Shown here one piece after another: positions 32,003-42,019 of a stretch of 64,000 bases of DNA (position 1 is the first letter of the stretch; each line of letters starts with the position of its first letter). Made by a program: the position numbers and the translations under genes. The notes under the pieces were generated by a model. The model saw nothing but the letters and a program-made list of their open reading frames with translations. It was not told the DNA's origin and did not search any database. The DNA comes from Hydrogenophaga sp. GTDB taxonomy: Bacteria > Pseudomonadota > Gammaproteobacteria > Burkholderiales > Burkholderiaceae_C. The stretch spans positions 1 to 64,000 of the forward strand of contig NZ_JAUCZG010000019.1 of assembly GCF_030373225.1 (NCBI RefSeq). The letters run 5' to 3'.

Positions 32003-32866
32003 TCAGGCGGCCTGCGGACGTGGGGCCTGCACATCCAGCCAGGCCTTGAGCGTGCCGAACACCGCCGACGGATCGGCCTCGTTGAAGATCTCGTGATAGA
32101 GGCCTTCGAAGGCCTGGACGTGCACGGTGTTGCGTGGCGCCGCAGCGGCAAACGCGCGGCTGCCCTCCGGCTTCACCAGGTGGTCGTCGCCGGCGTACAT
32201 GAGCAGGGTTGGAACGCTCCAGTGGGGTGCCGCAGCGAGCACGCGTGGCCCGTTGCTGTCGATGAAACGCGCCAGGCGGGCCGAGATGCGGTCGTGCACC
32301 CGGCGGTCTCTTTCGTACGCCGCCACGGTGGCGGGGTTGTGCGAGATCTTGCTGGCGTCCAGCCCGTTGGACAGGGTCTTGTTCGGCGCGTAGCGGTACA
32401 TCAGGTCGATCAGCCTGCGCTGCACCAGGCCGAGCCCGGCCTGCAGCGCGGGTGATGACAGCACCAGCCCGTCGATCTTGCCGAGGCCACGCTGAACGAA
32501 GGTGGCCGACACCAGGCCACCCATGCTGTGACCCATGAGGATCAGTGGACAGGCCCAGGGTTCGGCGATGTGGCGGCGCGTGTCATCCAGCACCTCGGCC
32601 AGGTCTTCCAGCAGCGCGTCGTCGTCGGGCAGCGTGCCCTGCGCGCCGCCGGAGTCGCCATGGCCGCGCTGGTCGAAGGCGCGCACCACGAAACCCCAGT
32701 CGTTGAGGCGGCGAGCCACCGCGTCGTAGCGCCAGGCGTGCTCACCCAGTCCGTGCACGATGAGCACCACGCCGCGCGGGCGGCGTCGCATCGGCAGTGG
32801 CCAGTCGTACAGGGCCAGGTTGAGGCCGTCGCGCAGCGTGAAGGGCGCCTGGGTCGTGTCGGTCAT
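32003..32866 (-). CDS. Alpha/beta hydrolase (monoacylglycerol lipase-like)
   Basis: The 287-residue protein has the serine-hydrolase nucleophile elbow GHSMGG, the oxyanion region 'LIVHGLGEHAWRYDAVARRL', a catalytic Asp in 'LMYAGDDHLVKPEG' and a catalytic His in 'EGLYHEIFNE'. This is the Hydrolase_4 / monoglyceride lipase group, also called lysophospholipase in many annotations. No signal peptide is seen, so it is cytoplasmic. The exact ester substrate is unknown. The M20 peptidase lies upstream on the same strand across a 74-bp gap. Confidence 0.88.
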   Translation of the reverse strand: MTDTTQAPFTLRDGLNLALYDWPLPMRRRPRGVVLIVHGLGEHAWRYDAVARRLNDWGFVVRAFDQRGHGDSGGAQGTLPDDDALLEDLAEVLDDTRRHIAEPWACPLILMGHSMGGLVSATFVQRGLGKIDGLVLSSPALQAGLGLVQRRLIDLMYRYAPNKTLSNGLDASKISHNPATVAAYERDRRVHDRISARLARFIDSNGPRVLAAAPHWSVPTLLMYAGDDHLVKPEGSRAFAAAAPRNTVHVQAFEGLYHEIFNEADPSAVFGTLKAWLDVQAPRPQAA

Positions 32867-32940
32867 GGTTCACCATCCATCGGCGGTGCGTCGCAGGAAA
32901 CCACCCGGGATGCAGGTGCGGTGGGAGTGCGTCATGGGGT

Positions 32941-34443
32941 TCAAGGCATGCGGGCGATCACCTGCGCCACCGTGGCGGTCAGGCGTTGCGCGTAATCGAG
33001 GTGCAGGAACTCATTGGGGCCGTGCGCATTGCTCTTGGGGCCCAGCACGCCGCACACCATCATCTGGGCGGTGGGAAACCCCTTGCTGAGCATGTTCATG
33101 AGCGGAATGGTGCCGCCTTGCCCGATGGTGCCGCAGCCAGCGCCGAAATGCGCCTGCGAGGCGTCCTGCAGGGCGTGTTCGAACCACGGCGTGGTGGCCG
33201 GCGCGTTCCAGCCGCTGGCCGCCCCTTCGCCTTCGAAGGTGACCCGGGCCTGGTAGGGCGCGTTGTCCTCCAGCAGGGCCTTGAGTTCCTGCACCGCCCT
33301 GGGGGCGTCCACCAGCGGGGGCAGGCGCAGGCTCAGCTTGAAGGCGGTGTAGGGCCGCAACACGTTGCCGGCGTTGCGCAACTCGGGAAACCCGTCGGCC
33401 CCGGTGACCGACAGCGTGGGCCGCCAGGTGCGGTTGAGCAGCGCGTCCACCGGGTCGGTGGTGGTGGGCAGCGCGAACACGGTGGAGCCGCCGCAGTCGT
33501 GGTGCGCCCACGGAAACCGCTTGTGGATTTCGTCGCCCAGGATGGCGGCGGTGGCGCGCGCCTGTTCGACACGCTCGGCCGGCACCTCGCAGTGGAAGCT
33601 GGCCGGCAGCAACCGGCCAGTGGCACTGTCCTCCAGCCGGTCGAGGACCTGTCGCATGATGCGAAAGCTCGACGGCACCAGGCCCGACGCGTCGCCGGAA
33701 TGGATGCCCTCGGTGAGGACCTCCACCTTGAGCACACCGCTGGCCATGCCGCGCAGGCTGGTGGTGAGCCAGAGCTGGTCGTAGTTGCCGGCGCCGCTGT
33801 CCAGGCAGATCACCAGGCCCACGTCGCCCAGCCGCGTGCGCAAGGTGTCCACGTAGGGCAGCAGGTCGCCGGAGCCGCTTTCCTCGCAGGTCTCGATCAG
33901 GCCGACGATGCGCGGATGCGCCGCGCCCTGGGCCTTGAGCGCCTTCAGCGCAGCGATGCTGGCGTACACCGCATAACCATCGTCGGCACCGCCGCGGCCG
34001 TAGAGCTTGCCGTTGTCGATCCTGGGTGTCCAGGGGCCGAGGTCGCTGCGCCAGCCGGTGAACTCGGGTTGCTTGTCGAGGTGGCCGTACATCAGCACGG
34101 TCTGGCCCGAGGCGGGCGCCGGCGTGCCGTCGCGCCCGGCGCAGGCCGGCACTTCAAAGAACAGCACCGGCGTGCGCGGCACACCACGGCCATCGTCGAG
34201 CTGGATGACCTCCAGCGTGAGGCCCTCGACCTGTTGCGCCTGCACCCAGTCGGCTGCGTCGCGCAGGACACGCGCGAGCAGACCGTGACTGGCCCAGTCG
34301 GGGTCGAACGCCGGCGATTTGGCTGGCACCTCGATGTAGCGCACCAGCTCGGGAATGATGGTCTGCGACCAGGCCGCATCGATGTGGCTTTGCAGGGCCT
34401 GCGGGTCCAGCGGTGGTGCGGCGTGGGGCAAACGGGCGTTCAT
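32941..34443 (-). CDS. M20-family metallopeptidase (dipeptidase)
   Basis: The 500-residue protein is a di-zinc aminoacylase/carboxypeptidase-type enzyme. Metal and catalytic segments are 'VLMYGHLDKQPEF' (His-x-Asp), 'LYGRGGADDGYAV' (bridging Asp), 'GLIETCEESGSGDLLPYV' (Glu-Glu), 'ICLDSGAGNYDQ' and 'FLHLDYAQRLT' (C-terminal His). All are present, so it should be active. The closest named relatives are cytosolic dipeptidases. It lies downstream of the chemoreceptor cluster on the same strand with a 115-bp gap that holds no clear hairpin. Confidence 0.9.
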   Translation of the reverse strand: MNARLPHAAPPLDPQALQSHIDAAWSQTIIPELVRYIEVPAKSPAFDPDWASHGLLARVLRDAADWVQAQQVEGLTLEVIQLDDGRGVPRTPVLFFEVPACAGRDGTPAPASGQTVLMYGHLDKQPEFTGWRSDLGPWTPRIDNGKLYGRGGADDGYAVYASIAALKALKAQGAAHPRIVGLIETCEESGSGDLLPYVDTLRTRLGDVGLVICLDSGAGNYDQLWLTTSLRGMASGVLKVEVLTEGIHSGDASGLVPSSFRIMRQVLDRLEDSATGRLLPASFHCEVPAERVEQARATAAILGDEIHKRFPWAHHDCGGSTVFALPTTTDPVDALLNRTWRPTLSVTGADGFPELRNAGNVLRPYTAFKLSLRLPPLVDAPRAVQELKALLEDNAPYQARVTFEGEGAASGWNAPATTPWFEHALQDASQAHFGAGCGTIGQGGTIPLMNMLSKGFPTAQMMVCGVLGPKSNAHGPNEFLHLDYAQRLTATVAQVIARMP

Positions 34444-34558
34444 GAAGGCGGTCTCCGACAGGGCGCCCCGCGAAGACCGGGACGGTTCCCGGAACAGTAT
34501 AGGCAGAGCGGCGCTTTTGTGCCGTCGTCTGTGAGCTTTGTCGAGGGAACGCCGGGTC

Positions 34559-36130
34559 TCAGGCCGGCGCAGCGCCCGACAGGCGGAACACCCGAACCAC
34601 CTCGGCCAGGCGGCCAGCCTGGTCCTTCAGGCTCTCGGCGGCTGCCGCACTCTCCTCGACCAGCGCGGCGTTCTGCTGCGTCATCTGGTCGAGCTGGCTG
34701 ACGGCGGCGTTGACCTGGCCGATGCCCTGCGACTGCTCCTGGGCGGCGGTGGTGATGTCGCTGATGAAGGCGGAAACCTTCTCCGCGTTGGCGACGATTT
34801 CGCCGATGGTGCTGCCGGCCTGGGCCACCAGACGCGAACCGGTCTCGACCTTGCCCACACTGGCCTCGATCAACACCTTGATTTCCTTGGCAGCTTGCGC
34901 GCTGCGCTGCGCCAGGTTGCGCACCTCGGCCGCCACCACCGCAAAGCCGCGGCCCTGCTCGCCGGCACGCGCGGCCTCCACCGCGGCATTGAGGGCGAGG
35001 ATGTTGGTCTGGAAAGCAATGCCGTCGATGACACCGATGATGTCGCCGATCTTCTGGCTGCTCTGGTTGATCTCGTTCATGGTGGTGACGACCTGGCTCA
35101 CCACCTGGCCGCCGCGCACCGCAACCTCGGCATTGGCCACCGCCATCTGCGTGGCCTGACGCGCCGATTCGGCACTCTGGCGCACGGTGCTGTTGATCTG
35201 GTCGACGCTGGCAGCCGTCTGCTGCAGATTGCTCGCAGCCTGTTCCGTGCGCGCGCTCAGGTCCTGGTTGCCGCTGGCGATCTGTTCGCTGGCGGTGCCG
35301 ATGCTGTCGGTGCTGTTGCGCACCTCGCCGACGATGCGCGAGAGCGAGTCCTGCATGGCGCCCAGGGCCTGCATGAGCGACGCCAGCTCGTCCCTGCCCG
35401 TGGTCTGAACCGGATGGGTCAGGTCTCCCCGGGTGATGGCCGAGGCCAGGCGCTGCGCCTGGTCGAGGGGCTGGCAGATGCTCTGCATGTTCGACAGCGT
35501 GGTGGGAACCACGACCAGCGCCGCCAGCGCCACCGCGAGGCCAAACACCAGCAGGGTCTGGGCATTGATGTCCCGTTCCTCCTGCTGCAGGCTCGCGGCC
35601 TCGACCTTGAGGACTTCTTCCACCCGCAGGAGATTGGCCAGCATGCCGGCGTACTGCTCGTGGGCGCGGCCCAGCATGCGGTTGGCCACGGTGGCGGTGT
35701 CGTAGCCGTTGTCAACCAGCTGGCGCGTCACCGGCTCCACCGCGTTGGTGTAGGCGGTGAGCTGGTCCTTCATGGCCCGAACGATGACGTTGTCATCGTC
35801 TTCCTCGCCCACCAGCATGTGGTCCATCTGCTGCAGGGCCGCGTCCCGGGCACCCTGCCATTGGGCTTTGGCCTTGAGCACCGCCTCGGGTTTTTCGTAG
35901 CCGATGATCATGTCTTTCTCAAATCGGCCCATGTCGCCCAGGGCGACCTGCAGGCGCGACAGCGTCAACGTCTCTTCAAAGGCGTGCTCCACGAATTCGA
36001 CGCTGAGATCGTGCAGGCGGTTCATGCCCCAGAGGCCGGCGCCGCCGACCATGGTCAGCAGGATCAGCACGACGCCGATGGCCCCCACCATTCGGGTGCG
36101 GATGGAAAACTGGCGCATCAGGGTTTGCAT
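34559..36130 (-). CDS. Methyl-accepting chemotaxis protein (Mcp1)
   Basis: The 523-residue receptor has two membrane helices ('[20 protein letters not shown]' and about 190-210) flanking a four-helix-bundle-type periplasmic domain, a HAMP segment ending '[20 protein letters not shown]', and a cytoplasmic coiled coil with the hairpin tip '[20 protein letters not shown]'. The methylation-helix consensus is visible ('[18 protein letters not shown]'). There is no C-terminal CheR-tethering pentapeptide; it ends 'FRLSGAAPA'. It is third of three receptors after cheW, 58 nt after Mcp2, so it is probably the last gene of that operon. Confidence 0.93.
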   Translation of the reverse strand: MQTLMRQFSIRTRMVGAIGVVLILLTMVGGAGLWGMNRLHDLSVEFVEHAFEETLTLSRLQVALGDMGRFEKDMIIGYEKPEAVLKAKAQWQGARDAALQQMDHMLVGEEDDDNVIVRAMKDQLTAYTNAVEPVTRQLVDNGYDTATVANRMLGRAHEQYAGMLANLLRVEEVLKVEAASLQQEERDINAQTLLVFGLAVALAALVVVPTTLSNMQSICQPLDQAQRLASAITRGDLTHPVQTTGRDELASLMQALGAMQDSLSRIVGEVRNSTDSIGTASEQIASGNQDLSARTEQAASNLQQTAASVDQINSTVRQSAESARQATQMAVANAEVAVRGGQVVSQVVTTMNEINQSSQKIGDIIGVIDGIAFQTNILALNAAVEAARAGEQGRGFAVVAAEVRNLAQRSAQAAKEIKVLIEASVGKVETGSRLVAQAGSTIGEIVANAEKVSAFISDITTAAQEQSQGIGQVNAAVSQLDQMTQQNAALVEESAAAAESLKDQAGRLAEVVRVFRLSGAAPA

Positions 36131-36188
36131 GATCGATCTTCGCTTGGGCGTGGACAGAAAAATGAGCTTCGGATCGTCAGCAGCCCGT

Positions 36189-37628
36189 TCAGGCGCTGGC
36201 GGTGCGGAAGATCTTGATGACTTCGGTGAGGCGGCTGGCCTGGTCCTTGAGGCTCTCGGCAGCCGCCGCACTCTCCTCGACCAGCGCGGCGTTCTGCTGC
36301 GTCATCTGGTCGAGCTGGGTGACCGCCACGTTGACCTGCCCGATGCCGTCGCTCTGCTCGCCGGCGGCTGCCGTGATCTCGCCAATGATGTCGGAGACGC
36401 GCTGCACCGAGCCCACGATCTCGCTCATGGTCTGCCCCGCATCGGCCACCAGCCGCGATCCCGCCTCCACCCGGTCCACGCTGGCACCGATCAGGTTCTT
36501 GATCTCCTTGGCGGCTTCAGCGCTTCGCTGCGCCAGGTTGCGCACCTCGCCGGCCACCACCGCAAAGCCACGGCCCTGCTCACCCGCCCGCGCCGCTTCC
36601 ACCGCCGCGTTCAGCGCCAGGATGTTGGTCTGGAAGGCGATGCCGTCGATCACGCCGATGATGTCGCTGATCTTCTTGCTGCTGTGGTTGATCTCGTCCA
36701 TGGTCGTGACCACCTGACCCACCACCTGGCCACCGCGCACCGCGATCTCGGCCGCGCTGGCCGCCAGCTGGTTGGCCTGGCGCGCCGCATCGGCGCTCTG
36801 GCGCACCGTGCTGGTGAGCTGCTCCATGCTCGCCGCCGTCTCCTCCAGATTGCTCGCCGCCTGCTCCGTGCGCGCGCTCAGGTCCTGGTTGCCCGAGGCA
36901 ATTTCACGGCTGGCCGATTCGATCGAGACGGCCGACGACTGGACGGACGCCACCGTGGTGTGCATTTTCTGCAAGGCGGCCTGCAAGGCTCGTGCACCGG
37001 AGGTGCTCACCGCCATGCCGCCGACATCGAGCGAAATGCTGTTCTGCTGGTCGATGGCCCGCACCAGTTGCACCAGCTCGGCACCCTCACGTGCGGTGCG
37101 CCCCATGCTCACAGCCAGCACCACTTCCAGCGCCGACTGGATCACCACGTAAGCCGCGTGCAGCATGACGCGCCAGAAGTTGGCCTCGGTGGTGCAGTAA
37201 AAGCCCAGGCCCATGGCCTGCAGCCGGTCGAACAGCACATGATGCACGGCGAAGAAGGCTGCAGCCAGCACGATCGGGCGCCAGTCCAGGTAGACCAGGA
37301 CCAGCGCCAGGGTGACGAAGATGCCGAAGTGGAACTCGGATTCCCCATGGGCCAGTTGAATGTGCAACGCCACCAGGCAAGACAGCGCCACGGTGAGCAG
37401 CAGGCGCGAGGTCAGCGAACCGCGCCCCATCAGGTAGGTCGCCAGGCCCAGCCCTGAAAACACCAGGGCACCCACCACACCCAGCATGGGTTCGTAGTAG
37501 GTAAAGCCGATCACCACGGCGGCGAGCGCGCTCACGACGATGGCTGCGAGCATCACCCGGTCGCCCAGCACGGCCTGGGCGTTGTGAACATGAGGCTTCG
37601 GGGCCTGTGAAGCGTGCGAAATGGACAT
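36189..37628 (-). CDS. Methyl-accepting chemotaxis protein with multi-helix membrane sensor (Mcp2)
   Basis: The 479-residue receptor has no periplasmic loop domain. Its first 175 residues form about six membrane helices with conserved-looking histidines and aromatics, for example '[20 protein letters not shown]', '[19 protein letters not shown]' and '[14 protein letters not shown]'. A short linker without an obvious HAMP leads to a standard signalling domain with the tip '[20 protein letters not shown]'. The signalling domain is nearly identical at DNA level to Mcp3 (36203-36905). The membrane module resembles one found in other bacterial sensors and may bind a metal, heme or a membrane-soluble ligand; that is inference. 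The ATG at 37628 was chosen as the start. Confidence 0.88.
   Translation of the reverse strand: MSISHASQAPKPHVHNAQAVLGDRVMLAAIVVSALAAVVIGFTYYEPMLGVVGALVFSGLGLATYLMGRGSLTSRLLLTVALSCLVALHIQLAHGESEFHFGIFVTLALVLVYLDWRPIVLAAAFFAVHHVLFDRLQAMGLGFYCTTEANFWRVMLHAAYVVIQSALEVVLAVSMGRTAREGAELVQLVRAIDQQNSISLDVGGMAVSTSGARALQAALQKMHTTVASVQSSAVSIESASREIASGNQDLSARTEQAASNLEETAASMEQLTSTVRQSADAARQANQLAASAAEIAVRGGQVVGQVVTTMDEINHSSKKISDIIGVIDGIAFQTNILALNAAVEAARAGEQGRGFAVVAGEVRNLAQRSAEAAKEIKNLIGASVDRVEAGSRLVADAGQTMSEIVGSVQRVSDIIGEITAAAGEQSDGIGQVNVAVTQLDQMTQQNAALVEESAAAAESLKDQASRLTEVIKIFRTASA
36203..36905 (-). repeat. 703-bp near-identical repeat, copy in Mcp2
   Basis: This segment equals 37949-38651 with one visible mismatch (C at 36255 against T at 38001) over 703 bp. 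It encodes the receptor signalling domain from '[20 protein letters not shown]' to '[10 protein letters not shown]'. The flanks diverge abruptly on both sides. Confidence 0.93.
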
Positions 37629-37697
37629 GGCGGTCGGTGTGCGTTTTCGATGTGGAAGGAAGGCGTTGCTGAGCGGCTCTCGCCGCTGCATCAGGAC

Positions 37698-39482
37698 TCA
37701 GAAGCTTTCCCAGTCGCCTTCTGCACCGGCAGCGACCGCAGGACGGGAAGACACCACCGGCGCCGGGCGCGCGACCGGGGCCGGTGCCACCGGCTTGGGG
37801 TTCGCCTCGCTGGCCGTCGCGGGCCTGGATGCAACGGGCTTGTCGCTGGCCGGCTTGAGGCTGGCGGGTTTGTGAGCCGGCTTGAAGGTGCTGGCCGGCT
37901 TGGCCACCGCCACCGAAGCCGGCGCGCTGTAAGCCTGGGTGGCGTCGATGCGGAAGATCTTGATGACTTCGGTGAGGCGGCTGGCCTGGTCCTTGAGGCT
38001 TTCGGCAGCCGCCGCACTCTCCTCGACCAGCGCGGCGTTCTGCTGCGTCATCTGGTCGAGCTGGGTGACCGCCACGTTGACCTGCCCGATGCCGTCGCTC
38101 TGCTCGCCGGCGGCTGCCGTGATCTCGCCAATGATGTCGGAGACGCGCTGCACCGAGCCCACGATCTCGCTCATGGTCTGCCCCGCATCGGCCACCAGCC
38201 GCGATCCCGCCTCCACCCGGTCCACGCTGGCACCGATCAGGTTCTTGATCTCCTTGGCGGCTTCAGCGCTTCGCTGCGCCAGGTTGCGCACCTCGCCGGC
38301 CACCACCGCAAAGCCACGGCCCTGCTCACCCGCCCGCGCCGCTTCCACCGCCGCGTTCAGCGCCAGGATGTTGGTCTGGAAGGCGATGCCGTCGATCACG
38401 CCGATGATGTCGCTGATCTTCTTGCTGCTGTGGTTGATCTCGTCCATGGTCGTGACCACCTGACCCACCACCTGGCCACCGCGCACCGCGATCTCGGCCG
38501 CGCTGGCCGCCAGCTGGTTGGCCTGGCGCGCCGCATCGGCGCTCTGGCGCACCGTGCTGGTGAGCTGCTCCATGCTCGCCGCCGTCTCCTCCAGATTGCT
38601 CGCCGCCTGCTCCGTGCGCGCGCTCAGGTCCTGGTTGCCCGAGGCAATTTCGTACGACGCGGTGTTGATGCTGTCGGTGGCACTGCGCACCTGACCCACG
38701 GTCTGGATCAGCGAGGATTTCATCGCAGCCAGTCCGCGCAGCAGATCGCCCAGCTCATCCTGACGGGTGGTCTGCACCTCGCCATTCAGGTCGCCCGCAG
38801 CCACGGCGGTGGCAATGCCGACCGCTTCGCGCAGCGGTGCGGTCACCGACACGGTGATGCGCCAGGCCAGCAGACTGGCCAACAACATCGCCAGCGCAGC
38901 CAGCGAGATGATCAGGACTTCCTGGTTCCAGATCGTCTGGTTGGTGGCCGCCGAAGCGGCATCGAGCAGCTCGCGCTGGTACACCTGCAGCTTGCCCATG
39001 GTGTCGGTGTAGCGGTTGGCCGCCGGCAGAAGAGCGTTGTCCAACTGCTGGGCTGCGACGTCGAAGTCGCCGCCCTTGAGCGTGTCGAAGTAGGTTTTGC
39101 GCACGGAAATGTATTCGGTCCTGCGCTCTGCGATCTCCGTGAGCAAGGCCTTGCCTCGGTCGCTGGTGAGTTCGGCGTCCAGCGTTTTCTGCACCTCGTT
39201 GATGCGCTGGGTGGTCTGTGCGATCAGGGGCTTGAAGTAAGCATCCACCTCGGGATTGGCGCCCGACTTCGCCAGGGCAAGGACACGGTTGATGTTGAGC
39301 CGCGTGCTGGCCAGCCACTCGTCCGTGAGCGCCAGGCGCTGTTCCATCACCCCCACTCGTGCCATCGATTGCTTGGCGGCTTCCAGACCACTCCAGCCCA
39401 CCGCCGTGATGGCGACCAGCAGCGTGAGCACACTGGCAAAGCCCAGTGCCAGGCGCCGGCCGATTTTGAGTTTGTCGAACAT
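37698..39482 (-). CDS. Methyl-accepting chemotaxis protein with C-terminal CheR/CheB tether (Mcp3)
   Basis: The 594-residue receptor has a first membrane helix ('[20 protein letters not shown]'), a periplasmic four-helix-bundle sensor (about 35-190), a second helix ('[18 protein letters not shown]'), HAMP ('[20 protein letters not shown]'), and the signalling domain shared with Mcp2. A flexible Ala/Pro/Lys-rich tail of about 80 residues ends in DWESF, which fits the xWxxF pentapeptide that docks CheR or CheB. It is the only receptor here with that tether. It lies 48 nt after cheW on the same strand. Confidence 0.94.
   Translation of the reverse strand: MFDKLKIGRRLALGFASVLTLLVAITAVGWSGLEAAKQSMARVGVMEQRLALTDEWLASTRLNINRVLALAKSGANPEVDAYFKPLIAQTTQRINEVQKTLDAELTSDRGKALLTEIAERRTEYISVRKTYFDTLKGGDFDVAAQQLDNALLPAANRYTDTMGKLQVYQRELLDAASAATNQTIWNQEVLIISLAALAMLLASLLAWRITVSVTAPLREAVGIATAVAAGDLNGEVQTTRQDELGDLLRGLAAMKSSLIQTVGQVRSATDSINTASYEIASGNQDLSARTEQAASNLEETAASMEQLTSTVRQSADAARQANQLAASAAEIAVRGGQVVGQVVTTMDEINHSSKKISDIIGVIDGIAFQTNILALNAAVEAARAGEQGRGFAVVAGEVRNLAQRSAEAAKEIKNLIGASVDRVEAGSRLVADAGQTMSEIVGSVQRVSDIIGEITAAAGEQSDGIGQVNVAVTQLDQMTQQNAALVEESAAAAESLKDQASRLTEVIKIFRIDATQAYSAPASVAVAKPASTFKPAHKPASLKPASDKPVASRPATASEANPKPVAPAPVARPAPVVSSRPAVAAGAEGDWESF
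37949..38651 (-). repeat. 703-bp near-identical repeat, copy in Mcp3
   Basis: This is the partner of 36203-36905, identical apart from one base by eye. The left edge falls at the end of the signalling domain, before the Mcp3-specific Pro-rich tail. The right edge falls just before the first methylation helix. Confidence 0.93.
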
Positions 39483-39530
39483 GTTGTGTCTCCAGAAAAG
39501 GGGGGGGCGGGTGGGCGAGCGCCCGCTCGC

Positions 39531-40058
39531 TCATTGCAGTGATTGGGTGGCGTCCATCAAGCCCATGTCGGCGCTCGACATGAGGGCTTCGATGTCCATC
39601 AGGATCAGCATGCGTTCACCCACGCTGGCGATGCCGGTGATGAAGCTGGTGTCCACGTTGGTGTTCATCTCGGGCGCGGGCTTGATGAGCTCGCCGGCGA
39701 GTTCGAGCACGTCGGAGACCGAGTCGACCACCGCGCCCACCACGCGGCCGTGCACGTTGAGCACGATCACCACCGTGAAGCCGTTGTATTCCACCTTGTC
39801 GCAACCGAGCTTGATGCGCAGATCGACCACCGGCACGATGACGCCGCGCAGGTTGACCACGCCCTTGATGAACGAGGGTGCGTTGGCGATGCGGGTGGGC
39901 TCCTCGTACGAGCGGATCTCCTGCACGCGCAGGATGTCGATGCCGTATTCCTCGCCGCCCAGGCGGAAGGTCAGGAATTCGGCGCTGGCCTTTTGTGCGG
40001 CCGCCGCGCGAGCACCGTCGTGACGGGCGATGTGGTGGGCTTCGTTGCGCATGTCCAT
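39531..40058 (-). CDS. cheW: Chemotaxis coupling protein CheW
   Basis: CheW links chemoreceptors to the CheA kinase. The 175-residue protein has the typical strands 'FLTFRLGGEEYGIDILRVQE', 'GVVNLRGVIVPVVDLRIKLG' with the Asn-Leu-Arg-Gly core, and 'SVSDVLELAGELIKPAPEM'. An alternative start two codons in (40052) is possible. It is the first gene of a likely operon with three receptors; there is no cheA, cheY, cheR or cheB nearby, so the kinase must be encoded elsewhere. Confidence 0.94.
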   Translation of the reverse strand: MDMRNEAHHIARHDGARAAAAQKASAEFLTFRLGGEEYGIDILRVQEIRSYEEPTRIANAPSFIKGVVNLRGVIVPVVDLRIKLGCDKVEYNGFTVVIVLNVHGRVVGAVVDSVSDVLELAGELIKPAPEMNTNVDTSFITGIASVGERMLILMDIEALMSSADMGLMDATQSLQ

Positions 40059-40093
40059 GGGAAGGGTCCTCGGTTTTCGGGTTGGTCTGCTAA

Positions 40094-40120
40094 ATATCGG
40101 CGAGTCAGGCCCGGGCTAAA
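40094..40120 (-). promoter_or_regulatory. Candidate FliA (sigma-28) promoter of cheW-mcp operon
   Basis: On the minus strand GCCGATAT (-10) is a 7/8 match to the sigma-28 consensus GCCGATAA. It lies 14 nt after TTTAG, a weak match to the TAAAG -35. It is 36 nt before the cheW start, a sensible distance. Confidence 0.45.
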
Positions 40121-40127
40121 GCCTGAA

Positions 40128-40158
40128 ATAAAAAGACAAAGCCCGGTCAAAACCGGGC
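40128..40158 (-). terminator. Rho-independent terminator of Mcp4
   Basis: On the minus strand GCCCGGT-TTTG-ACCGGGC is followed by TTTGTCTTTTTATTT. The 7-bp stem and T-rich tail lie 35 nt past the Mcp4 stop and separate it from cheW. Confidence 0.85.
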
Positions 40159-40192
40159 CGTGAATGCTTTGGCACTCCTGTTGAAGGAGCCA

Positions 40193-41767
40193 TCAGGCCC
40201 GCTGGAGCTGGTCGGACTCCAGGCGGAACACGGCGACGGCCTGCACCAGGCGCTTCGCCTGGTGGGTCAGCGAGGCCGCCGCTGCCGCGCTTTCTTCCAC
40301 CAGCGCGGCGTTCTGCTGGGTCACCTGGTCCATCTGGCTGACCGCGTCACCCACTTGTGAAACGCCGGAGCTCTGTTCGCGACTGGCGTCGCTGATCTCG
40401 CGCACGATGGCCGAAACCCGGTGAATGGACTCAACCACCTTCTGCATCGTGCTGCCCGCCTGGTCCACCAGCGCAACGCCCTGGCCCACCTGGTCCTCGC
40501 TGGCACCGATCAGGACCTTGATCTCCTTGGCCGCCGCCGCACTGCGTTGCGCGAGGTTGCGCACTTCGGCCGCCACCACCGCAAAGCCACGCCCCTGTTC
40601 GCCGGCCCGGGCCGCTTCCACCGCGGCATTGAGCGCCAGGATGTTGGTCTGGAAGGAGAGGCCGTCGATGACGCCAATGATGTCGCTCATCCGTTTGCTG
40701 CTGCCGTTGATCTGGTCCATGGTGGCAACCACCTTCGCGACCATCGCGCCGCCCGCGGTCGCCACCGCAGAGGCCTCGTGGGCCAGTTCGCTGGCTTGCC
40801 GGGCGTTTTCCGCGTTGTGGGTCACGGTCGCGCCCACCTGCTCCATGGAGGCTGCCGTCTGCTGAAGGGCGCTGGCCTGCTCTTCGGTGCGGGAACTCAG
40901 GTCCTGGTTGCCCAGTGCGATCTGTTCGCTGGCCGATGCCACGCCGCCGGCGTTCTCGCGCACTTCGGTCACCATCACCCGCAGGCGTTGGCGCATGTGG
41001 TCCATGGCGGCCATGAGACTGGTGGCGTCGCCCGGGCGCACCTGAAGCGTTCGGCCCAGGTCGCCTTCTGCGATGGCGGCTGCCACGTCACGCACCTCGT
41101 ACGGCTCGGCGCCCAACGACCGGTCGAGCCGGCGAATGATCCAGAACGCGACGCCAGAGCCCAGAACGATGGCCAGGCCGGCCAGCACGGCCATGCCGAT
41201 GAAAGCCTCGCGAATGTCCTTCTGCGCCTGCAGATAGCTCTCTTTCGCCACGTCGACCTGCAGCTGGATCAGTTGGCCCACCACCTCCTGCATGGGATCG
41301 AAGACCGGATACATCTCGCGGGCGGTGTAGTCCTGAAGACGCGCAGCATCGCCGGAGCGCACCAGGGATTCGAAGGTGACCACGGAGGCGTCGGCGGCCT
41401 GCATCAAGGGCTTCAGGCGTGCAATCAAGGCCTGCTCCTGGCTCACCAGCTCGGTGGCGAGATACGCCGACCAGGCGTCGCGGATGGTCTCGCGCGCCTG
41501 GGCAACCGCCTGCAGGGTCTGTTCTGGTGAGAACGAGCGGTCAGCCGCCTTGTGGGCCGCATCGACGATGTTGACGGCGTACTGGTCGGCCACGCTCTTG
41601 AGTTGCGCCAGCGGGACCACACGGTCCTGGTACATGGAGAGCATGAGCGTGGATTGCTGGCGAGCCAGCGCAGCACCCCACAGGCCGATGGCCATCATCA
41701 GGGTGATCAGGAGGACGCACAGGGCTGTGAGCTGGGTTCGTACCCGGATGGGCTTCTGTAAGGACAT
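40193..41767 (-). CDS. Methyl-accepting chemotaxis protein (Mcp4)
   Basis: The 524-residue receptor has a first helix ('[20 protein letters not shown]'), a four-helix-bundle periplasmic domain with the Tar-like opening '[20 protein letters not shown]', a second helix ('[20 protein letters not shown]'), a HAMP-like region and a signalling domain with tip '[20 protein letters not shown]'. The tip is shared with the other three receptors, but the DNA is clearly diverged from the Mcp2/Mcp3 repeat. It lacks the C-terminal pentapeptide. It has its own terminator and a candidate FliA promoter, so it is a separate unit from the cheW operon. Confidence 0.93.
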   Translation of the reverse strand: MSLQKPIRVRTQLTALCVLLITLMMAIGLWGAALARQQSTLMLSMYQDRVVPLAQLKSVADQYAVNIVDAAHKAADRSFSPEQTLQAVAQARETIRDAWSAYLATELVSQEQALIARLKPLMQAADASVVTFESLVRSGDAARLQDYTAREMYPVFDPMQEVVGQLIQLQVDVAKESYLQAQKDIREAFIGMAVLAGLAIVLGSGVAFWIIRRLDRSLGAEPYEVRDVAAAIAEGDLGRTLQVRPGDATSLMAAMDHMRQRLRVMVTEVRENAGGVASASEQIALGNQDLSSRTEEQASALQQTAASMEQVGATVTHNAENARQASELAHEASAVATAGGAMVAKVVATMDQINGSSKRMSDIIGVIDGLSFQTNILALNAAVEAARAGEQGRGFAVVAAEVRNLAQRSAAAAKEIKVLIGASEDQVGQGVALVDQAGSTMQKVVESIHRVSAIVREISDASREQSSGVSQVGDAVSQMDQVTQQNAALVEESAAAAASLTHQAKRLVQAVAVFRLESDQLQRA

Positions 41768-41869
41768 GGTGGTTCGTCATGAGTGCCGCAAGGTCATCGG
41801 GGTGCGACTGTCCCGGCAGCCAGCGCCGCGGGTCCACGTCAGGACCTGCGCCACCGTCTGGTGTGAAAC

Positions 41870-41896
41870 CTATCGGTGCACCCCCCATCGGCTTGA
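41870..41896 (-). promoter_or_regulatory. Candidate FliA (sigma-28) promoter of Mcp4
   Basis: On the minus strand TCAAG, 14 nt and ACCGATAG follow the sigma-28 layout (TAAAG-N14-GCCGATAA in E. coli; TCAAG is a common -35 variant). It lies about 103 nt before the start codon. Confidence 0.6.
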
Positions 41897-42019
41897 GGCC
41901 AAAACACTCACGCGCAGACCCGAAATGAGCGAATTCGCACACAGGCGGCAAAATCCTTCCCGACTTGAGTGTCATCAGGGGCTCAAGCGATCAACGGGCA
42001 CATCGGTTAACTTGACGGC

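Noticed and set aside
36203-38651. Composite transposon or insertion sequence flanked by the 703-bp repeats
   Set aside because: The repeats are receptor signalling domains in direct orientation, with no transposase, terminal inverted repeats or target-site duplications. Gene conversion or duplication explains them.
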